DNA of 64,000 nucleotides from Sipunculus nudus (taxonomy: Eukaryota > Annelida > Sipuncula > Golfingiida > Sipunculidae). The notes beneath the pieces were generated by a model. The model ran no database searches. It was given only the letters and a program-made list of their open reading frames with translations, and had not been told where the DNA came from. This document shows positions 57,493-64,000 of the stretch, one piece after another. Position numbers and translations under genes: made by a program. How positions within the stretch are numbered: position 1 is the stretch's first letter; the number at the start of each line of letters is the position of its first letter. The stretch covers positions 44,048,401 to 44,112,400 of the forward strand of contig CM049317.1 of the NCBI GenBank assembly GCA_026874595.1, read 5' to 3'.

Positions 57493-57919
57493 ACACCTGC
57501 CACAAATGACTGTAATGACAGGAAAGAATGCGGTATGATGAGTACAAACTGGCCTAAATATAATGAGTGGGTGGTTGAGTTTTCTGATAACATCACTGTT
57601 TGTGCATATGAAGCAATGTTTAAATCCCAGTATCTGTTTAAAGACCTCGGAACATTGTTAGCAAGATGAACCAGTCATCATATGACGTATAAGATGACAT
57701 ATTCTCTACCAAGACCCAACCTTTGCATGTCCATACAGTCCCAATGCTGATTGGTATCACCATGGTGAACTAGGAACGCACATTTCTTCAATATAATTAC
57801 TGACAAAAGTTTGACATTGCATACAAAGAATTTGCATATTCACGACCATGAGAATGTCCAGAGTCATATACACAAACACAGAGTCAAGAGATGAAAAGTC
57901 AATGTGGACCCTTTGTTTG

Positions 57920-58021
57920 TCAGCCTTGCTTTAAAACTTCTGCTCTTTTCTTCACATATTTTAAGTAGTCTAAGAGCACCCCAGATAAAGCTCGGTCAGC
58001 AAGAGACTGAGCCACCCAGCC
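57920..58021 (-). CDS. Terminal exon of a minus-strand gene, 3' part only
   Basis: On the minus strand, ATATTTTTCAG is a strong acceptor followed by 33 open codons and a TGA: GWVAQSLADRALSGVLLDYL and then KYVKKRAEVLKQG. The peptide is an amphipathic, helix-rich C-terminus, and the sequence is GC-richer than its neighbourhood. I do not recognise the protein. No upstream exon is visible in 58022-64000, which is repeat-filled, so the rest must lie to the right of the window. The exon is shorter than common ORF cut-offs. Confidence 0.6.
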   Translation of the reverse strand, partial: GWVAQSLADRALSGVLLDYLKYVKKRAEVLKQG

Positions 58022-58073
58022 CTGAAAAATATAATTCTGAAACTGACATAAAAACATACAAGTATTGTTCATC

Positions 58074-58107
58074 AAACTAGGGACCTATGGGTCTAAATGC
58101 TCAGCTG
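58074..58107 (+). repeat. Palindrome motif, copy 3 (decayed)
   Basis: AACTAGGGACCTATGGGTCT then AAATGCTCAGCTG, clearly the same motif with several changes. Confidence 0.7.
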
Positions 58108-58245
58108 AATTTGTCTATGGGGATATTTTTATGAGCTTTTTCAAAATGTGGGGTCCTTTGACCTTGACCCTTGACCTTGTGACCAAATAATCAGAAAACT
58201 TACTACCCTTAAACTTGCAGCATTTGGATAATCATAACAATCTTT

Positions 58246-58279
58246 TAACAAGTGACCCAGGGGTCATGACGCTCCGCTG
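58246..58279 (+). repeat. Palindrome motif, copy 4
   Basis: AACAAGTGACCCAGGGGTCA then TGACGCTCCGCTG. Downstream sequence (GACATTCACAGAAGGAATTT) resembles that after copy 1. Confidence 0.75.
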
Positions 58280-58827
58280 ACTAGGAAGACATTCACAGAA
58301 GGAATTTTATCATCTGAATGCCCAAATTTGTACCCCATTCAACTGAAGCATATCTCTGAGGATTTGGGTAACAGAGACCTTATTTCAGGTTTCAATAGAA
58401 ATTTTTCATGGACCTCCCTGGATGTAAAGTAAGACGATTTTAGATGCAATGGTTACGATTTGTGCCCTGTTTACAGACTACCGCATCTCTGAAGGACTCA
58501 AAAATATAGGTTAAAAAATCCAGGTGGCACCACCAGTCAGCAGGAACTGATGAAACACTCCATGATCAATATGCATGCAAAAATCATGGCAATCAATGCA
58601 TTAGTTATCCAGATACTGTAGCTTTTGTATCAAATTTTTAATTATTCTGGGTTTTTTTTTAGCCCCATAGCTCGAAGGTTATGGGTAAACCAGACCTAAT
58701 TTGTGGTTTCCAAGGAGATTTTTCATGGACCTCCCTGGATGTAAAGTTAGAAAATTCTAGATGCAAAGGTTACAATTTGTACCCTGTTGACAGATGACGG
58801 CATTTTTGAAGGACTCAAAAATATAAA
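58280..58827 (+). repeat. Internal duplicate of a repeat unit
   Basis: 'TTTTCATGGACCTCCCTGGA' with TGTAAAGT occurs at about 58407 and 58723, followed by 'GATGCAA(T/A)GGTTAC', 'TTTGTxCCCTGTT' and GAAGGACTCAAAAATATA at about 58494 and 58811. Unit about 316 bp. Confidence 0.75.
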
Positions 58828-58860
58828 AAACAAGGGACCCATGGGTCACGGCGCTCAGCT
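58828..58860 (+). repeat. Palindrome motif, copy 5
   Basis: AACAAGGGACCCATGGGTCA then CGGCGCTCAGCTG, identical to copy 2 over 33 bp. Confidence 0.85.
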
Positions 58861-60059
58861 GAAGTTTGAAATTTTTGCAAATGCAAAATATTCTATTGTG
58901 ATGTTTTTCATTTATATAAGAATATGAGAAGCTAAGAGGAAAGGGGCCCTCCTACTTGGTTATAGTAAAGTTCTAAATATATGATTGCAAACTAATACTC
59001 TGACAAGACTGTCATGAAGAAAAACAGTAAAAGTTTTGAGATACTGTGATGCATATGAAAATTTACAGATGGCAAGTTGACAGAATGGACTAATACCTTT
59101 ATTTCACTTTCAAGGGAATAATGCATTTAAGTTTATATATAAGCCTATTTTTAAGCATATCCACTTTTTCCATTAAAAGTTTTTATCTGAATCATTTTTT
59201 TTTATTTACAAGTTTTATAAATTTTTATTTAAAAACTGAAAATACAAGTTAAAATATTAGAATTGTTGCAAAAGTTGCAATCATTATATATCAAGAGTAA
59301 AAAAACTGAAATATAAGTTAAAATATTAGAATTGTTGCAATCCTTATATATCCAGGGTGTAGCTCATATTGGGTCATATTATGCATACACATATATTTTA
59401 TTATTTTTAAATCACAAATATTTAAACAGAATTTAAAAGAAAATAATGTCACAACATGGCATCTACAAGTTTATTTCTTGAATCACTATTAAAAAGTTTT
59501 GCACATTGGAGTTTTCAGTACATGCTTTTTTTATTCACTGAAATAAAATAAAAAGATTCAGTAAATTTGATAAAATAAAACATCTTTTCATATAAAGTAT
59601 ACATACTGTTGGTTGAATGAGGGACAAACAATATCATTGTGCTAAATACTATCTCAGCTTTAATTTATTACTGGAATTAATAGTCAATTTCACACGTGGT
59701 GAAGTTTTTACTCTTCTGAAGTAAGGAATTACTTATCTGATGAACATCCACACTTTCATAAGAATACACCACTTTGTGGACACAATTAAATGTGCACTTT
59801 AATCATTGTAACCCTGGTGGTACAATACAAAATTTAAAATGTAGTATAGCCTAGAATAAGAACGAATCAAATACAGAAAATAATAACATATTAACAATTA
59901 TCATCTTGTATATGCACCATCTGGTGGGGGGGGGGGGGGGGGGGGAGTGCAGGGCAGAGGGGAAGCCTGCTGGTAGTGGCCAAGCTGAGCCAAGGCAAGC
60001 TGCCTGGGGTGGGTTACATAATGCAAGTGAAGGCTGTACTACTAGGTGGGCTAGATGTA
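58861..60059. other. AT-rich, then a GC-rich repeat leader
   Basis: A duplicated phrase (AAAACTGAAAxTACAAGTTA, TTAGAATTGTTGCAA) at 59234 and 59304 marks a 70-bp local repeat. 59926-60059 is the G tract plus a GC-rich stretch preceding a family A copy. ORFs here are chance. Confidence 0.5.
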
Positions 60060-60720
60060 AACAACACTTGACATGGTATATGAAAACTTGAATTAAAGCT
60101 ACCCTTTTCAATCAATTCCTTTGAAATTTCAGGTTTTAAAAGATTAAATCCTTATGTATACATGCTGTGAAAATTAAATCAACAGTGCTTACAGGGAAAA
60201 AACATGTCATTGCCAAAGTTGGACAAAATTTAAGGTATTGATTTTTTATTTATGCTAATAACTTGAACAATTTGCAAAATTCAGATCTAATTTTGGATAA
60301 ACAATTGAATCTTGATTAAATAAAGTTACATTCCTGAAAAAAAGGCTCTAGCTTCAGCAATTCTCATGTTAGGTGAGTAAATATATTTCCTGATTTTTTA
60401 AAAATTGCATTATATTTTGGCCCATAACTTCAAAATAATACCCAATACTGACCTAATTTTTTGTATGTTCATAGAAAATGTATGAAAGAATGTGAATACT
60501 AAATATAATCAAAAACAGATCAGTGGTTTTGATATAAGGCAGCCTTGAAGTGTAACAATGGCTTTTTTTTATGGAAAACGGGGTTTTTCCTTAATATCTC
60601 AAAGGAACGAAGTCCTAATGACCCAATTTTCGGTTTGGTAGATTTTAGGGACATCTAAAATTATGCCAACAGCCTGGGGAGCATAGAGATGTGCACTGAA
60701 TGACCTACAGTCATCAAAGT
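60060..60720 (+). repeat. Dispersed repeat family A, copy 4
   Basis: Shares 'TGCTGTGAAAATTAAATC', AAAGTTGGACAAAATTTAAG and 'AGATCAGTGGTTTTGATAT' with the other copies. Confidence 0.8.
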
Positions 60721-60759
60721 GGACTGCTTGACCATGTAAGGGAATACAACAAGAGCCTC

Positions 60760-61430
60760 CAAAAAATTCAATAACTAGCCTAATTTTGCAGCTTTTATTT
60801 TCAAATTTCAGATTTTAACAGATTAAATCCTTATGTGTACATGCTGTGAAAATTAAATCCACAGTACTTACAGGAAAAAAACGTGCCGTGGCAAAAGTTG
60901 GGCAAAATTTAAGGTACCAATTTTATATTTTTGCCAATAATTAAAAAAATTTAACAGATTTTGATCTAATTTTTGGTAAACAATTAAATTTTGATTAATT
61001 AAAGTTGTATTACTGAAAAAAAGTCCCTACCTTTAACACTTTTGGTCAAATATCTTCCTGATTTTTTTACAAAGTCCATCATGTTTGGGCCCATAACTTT
61101 TTTAAATTAAATAAAACTGACTTAATTTCTGGCATGTACATAGGAACTATATAGAGGAATATTTATAGTAAATTTAAGAAAACCAGATGAGTGGTTCTGA
61201 TATTAGGCAGTCCTGAAGAGTAAAAATAGATTTCTAATAAAAAATTGAGGTTTTTCCTTAATATCTCAAAGGAACGAAGTCCTATTGACCCAATATTCGG
61301 CATGGTAGGAGATTTTGGGGACATCTACTGTATGCCGAAATTCAGATTCATAGGTCCAACAGTGTCGAAATGTGCCAGTCTTACGGACGGACATCCGGAC
61401 AGACGGACTTATAGTCAGCTGAGCTAAAAA
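60760..61430 (+). repeat. Dispersed repeat family A, copy 5
   Basis: Very close to copy 3. Ends CTTATAGTCAGCTGAGCTAA, lacking the left arm of the hairpin. Confidence 0.85.
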
Positions 61431-61573
61431 TGCAACATCAGAACAACGTGGCATCTCATGGATTACTTCTTGAATAAATATTTCAAGAAAAGTTGTGCAC
61501 ATTGGATCAAAATCAGCTTTACATTTAAAGAAATACATTTGACAACTAGATGTGGTCGGACAATGGTCCTCAG

Positions 61574-62981
61574 AGGGCCCCGCGTTTCTGCAAGTGCTGG
61601 ATTAGTTTACATATGGGTGAAAAATTAGGTTAAATTTGTAAAATATGACAAACAGAAACAGGTTTTTATCCATATGCGTGAGGGAAAAAATCCTACTGGA
61701 TCAAATGATATTAAAGAAGATAAGTCTGAAATAACGTGTGCAATAGAAAATCACGGAATGTAAATCTGTTAGCCATGTTTGATTATGAGCCAGTCTGTAA
61801 CTCAATAGGTCTGGAACCCTCATAGACACCAATGATCCCTGTGAAATTTGGTAAGCTGCAGTAGCTGTTGTTAAGTTATTGTGTGCAAAAGAAAATCAGC
61901 CATTGGGCGGCTGTGGTGGCCATATTGGAAATACCAACAGGTCTGTAATTCGATAGGTCTGGATCCCTTATAGGTATCAATCATCCCTGTGAATTTGGGA
62001 AAGCTGCAGTAGGTTGTTGTTCAATTATTGCGCGTGAAAGAAAATCAGCGATTAAGGCTGTGGCGGCCATATTTGAATTCCGACAAGTCTTTAATTTGAT
62101 AGTTCTGAAGCCCTCATAGGTACCAATCAACCCTGTGAATTTGGGAAAGCTGCAGTATGTTGTTGTTGAGTTATCGCGCGTGAATAAAATCAGCGATTGG
62201 GCTGTGGCAGCCATATTGGAATTCCGACAAGTCTGTTATTCGATAGGTCTTGAGCCCTCATAGGTACCAATCAACCCTGTTAATTTGGGAAAGCTGCAGT
62301 GTGTTGTTGTTGAGTTATCGCACATGAAAGAAAATCAGCGATTGGGCTGTGTCGGCCATACTGGAATTCCGACAAGTCTGTAATTTGATAGGTCTGGAGC
62401 CCTCATAGGTACCAATTATACCTGTGAATTTGGGAAAGCTGCAGTATGTTGTTGTTGAGTTATCGCGCGCGAAAGAAAATCAGCGATTTGGCTGTGGCGG
62501 CCATATTGGAATTCCGACAAGTCTGTAATTCTACAGGTCTGGAGCCCTCATAGGTACCAATCAACTCTGTGAATTTGGGAAAGCTGCAGTATGTTGTTGT
62601 TGAGTTATTACGCGCGAAAGAAAATCAGCGATTGGGCTGTGGTGGCCATATTGGAATTCCGACAAGTCTGTAATTCGATAGGTCTGGAGCCCTCATAGTT
62701 ACCAATTATACCTGTGAATTTGGGAAAGCTGCAGTATGTTGTTGTTGAGTTATCACGCGCGAAAGAAAATCAGCGATTGGGCTGTGGCAGCCATATTGGA
62801 ATTCCGACAAGTCTGTAATTTGATAGGTAACGAGCCCTCATAGGTACCAATCAACCCTGTTAATTTGGGAAAGCTGCAGTATGTTGTTGTTGAGTTATCA
62901 CGTGCGAAAGGAAGTGTCACTGACGGAAGGACGGACTGGCACGGTGATCACTATAGGGCACGGCTTGTCAAGCGGGGCCCT
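61574..62981. mobile_element. Putative element with inverted ends and a 145-bp tandem core
   Basis: AGGGCCCCGC at 61574-61583 and GCGGGGCCCT at 62972-62981 are perfect inverted repeats. Between them lies an array of about eight 145-bp units with unique left and right flanks. The plan of unique flanks around a tandem core is like the Pearl elements of bivalves. I see no target duplication and no ORF. Confidence 0.55.
61780..62915 (+). repeat. 145-bp tandem repeat, about eight units
   Basis: The marker GGGAAAGCTGCAGTATGTTG or a variant recurs near 61850, 61997, 62143, 62287, 62432, 62577, 62722 and 62867, at intervals of 144-147 bp. Units share CCATATTGGAATTCCGACAA and 'GAGCCCTCATAGGTACCAAT'. 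Confidence 0.95.
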
Positions 62982-63214
62982 AATAACAAATCAAGTATTG
63001 CAAGATAATTGGTGATGGTGGTGGTGGTAGGGGGGGAACTTTGGGGGTGGGGTGTTATGGAAGGGCCCATGAAAATAAGTGTATGTTTATCACAGCAGGG
63101 CTGTTCTGCCAGTGCTGCATCACTAATAAGGTTACCTAGGCAAGGCTTGTGTGAGCAAGAGTGGGGTCTTGGATACACAAAATGCAAATATATAAGAGCA
63201 TCTGAAAAACTTCA
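62982..63214. other. G-rich leader of a family A copy
   Basis: GGTGATGGTGGTGGTGGTAG near 63010 and GTTTATCACAGCAGGGCTGT near 63086 resemble 50455-50640. Small ORFs on both strands are chance. Confidence 0.5.
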
Positions 63215-63895
63215 ATAATTAGAACAATTTTTAGGCTTTTACTTTCAAATTTCAAAAATTCAACAGATTAAATGCACAAGTATCCCGGCTGTGAAAATAA
63301 ATTAAATATACTTACGAGAAAAAAACATCCCATGGTCAAATTTGGGCAAAATTTAATGTACCAATTTTATATTTTTGCTAATATTTTAAAAAATTTTAAA
63401 GATTTTGATCTAATTTTGGGTATACAATTAAATATGGATTAATAAAAGTTATATTACTGAAAAAAGTCCCTAGCTTTAACATTTTTTTGTGATAAGTGAC
63501 CAAATATTTTTCCTGATTTTTTACAAAGTGCAATATGTTTGAGCCCATAACTTTTTTAAATTATATAATACAGACCTAATTTCTGGCATGTACATAGGAA
63601 CTATATATAAGAATATTTATGGTAAATATGAGGAAAAACAGATGAGTGGTTTTGATATTAGGCAGTCCTGAAGTGTGAAAATAGGTTTTTAATCAAAAAT
63701 TCAGATTTTCCTTAATTTCTCTAAGGAAAGAAGTCACAAAGACCCAGTTTTCGGCTTGGTAGGAGATCTTGGGGACACTATGCTGAATTTTGGATTCCTA
63801 GGTTTTACGGTTTAAAAATGTTCCACATCTACAGACGGACGGACAATGGACCACGACTATAGCTCAGATGACTTATAGTCAGCTGAGCTAAAAAT
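63215..63895 (+). repeat. Dispersed repeat family A, copy 6, with hairpin end
   Basis: Same order of phrases as copy 3, ending TAGCTCAG at 63860-63867 and CTGAGCTA at 63883-63890, then AAAAAT. Confidence 0.87.
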
Positions 63896-63898
63896 CAT

Positions 63899-63931
63899 AA
63901 CAAGTGACCCATGGGTCATGACGCTCAGCTG
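63899..63931 (+). repeat. Palindrome motif, copy 6
   Basis: AACAAGTGACCCATGGGTCA then TGACGCTCAGCTG, starting only 4 bp after the end of family A copy 6. Confidence 0.85.
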
Positions 63932-64000
63932 CCAAGCATGACCTGTGACATCAAGGAGATTCACAACTTCCAGTCAAATTTTGAAGAACCAATTTGTTGA

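Overview
The window is animal nuclear DNA. Genes are split by GT-AG introns, the background is AT-rich, and repeats are dense. The domain mix (fucolectin-type F5/8 domain, EGF-like domains and a C-type lectin domain in one protein), the tRNA-derived SINE and a tandem-core element resembling bivalve Pearl elements suggest a lophotrochozoan, most likely a bivalve or other mollusc. That assignment is inference. No bacterial or viral gene organisation is present.

Layout. (1) 1 to about 6210: the 3' part of a decayed Ty3/gypsy-type LTR retrotransposon. Its integrase lies upstream of reverse transcriptase, the Ty1/copia-like order known from Gmr1-like elements. Its gag is interrupted by a 563-565 bp insertion with a target-site duplication. 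The 5' LTR is outside the window. (2) 6510-24282 (+): the 3' part of a lectin gene with seven visible exons and phase-1 introns throughout, encoding EGF, EGF, fucolectin (two exons), EGF and CTLD (two exons), then a stop. Its introns carry minisatellites: two related 18-bp arrays just upstream of acceptors, a 53-58 bp array that duplicates a splice acceptor, a 19-bp array of about 90 copies, and a 26-bp array. A recent tandem duplication copied the last intron together with the first 97 bp of the last exon. (3) 28726-36665 (+): a complete small gene of four exons encoding a 135-residue, 8-cysteine secreted protein that I do not recognise. Intron 3 holds about 4 kb of a 36-bp minisatellite. (4) 36.7-64 kb: mostly dispersed and tandem repeats, with a probable minus-strand terminal exon at 57920-58021 whose gene continues to the right of the window.

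How the parts relate. Both plus-strand genes encode predicted secreted or extracellular cysteine-rich proteins, but nothing in the sequence shows that they act together. The retrotransposon is in the same orientation as the lectin gene and probably sits in one of its upstream introns. Long ORFs through the 19-, 26- and 36-bp arrays result from stop-free repeats and are not genes. The most unusual parts are the integrase-first retrotransposon, the repeated in-frame splice acceptors before an EGF exon, and the duplicated, truncated CTLD exon that still has an acceptor and its own stop codon.
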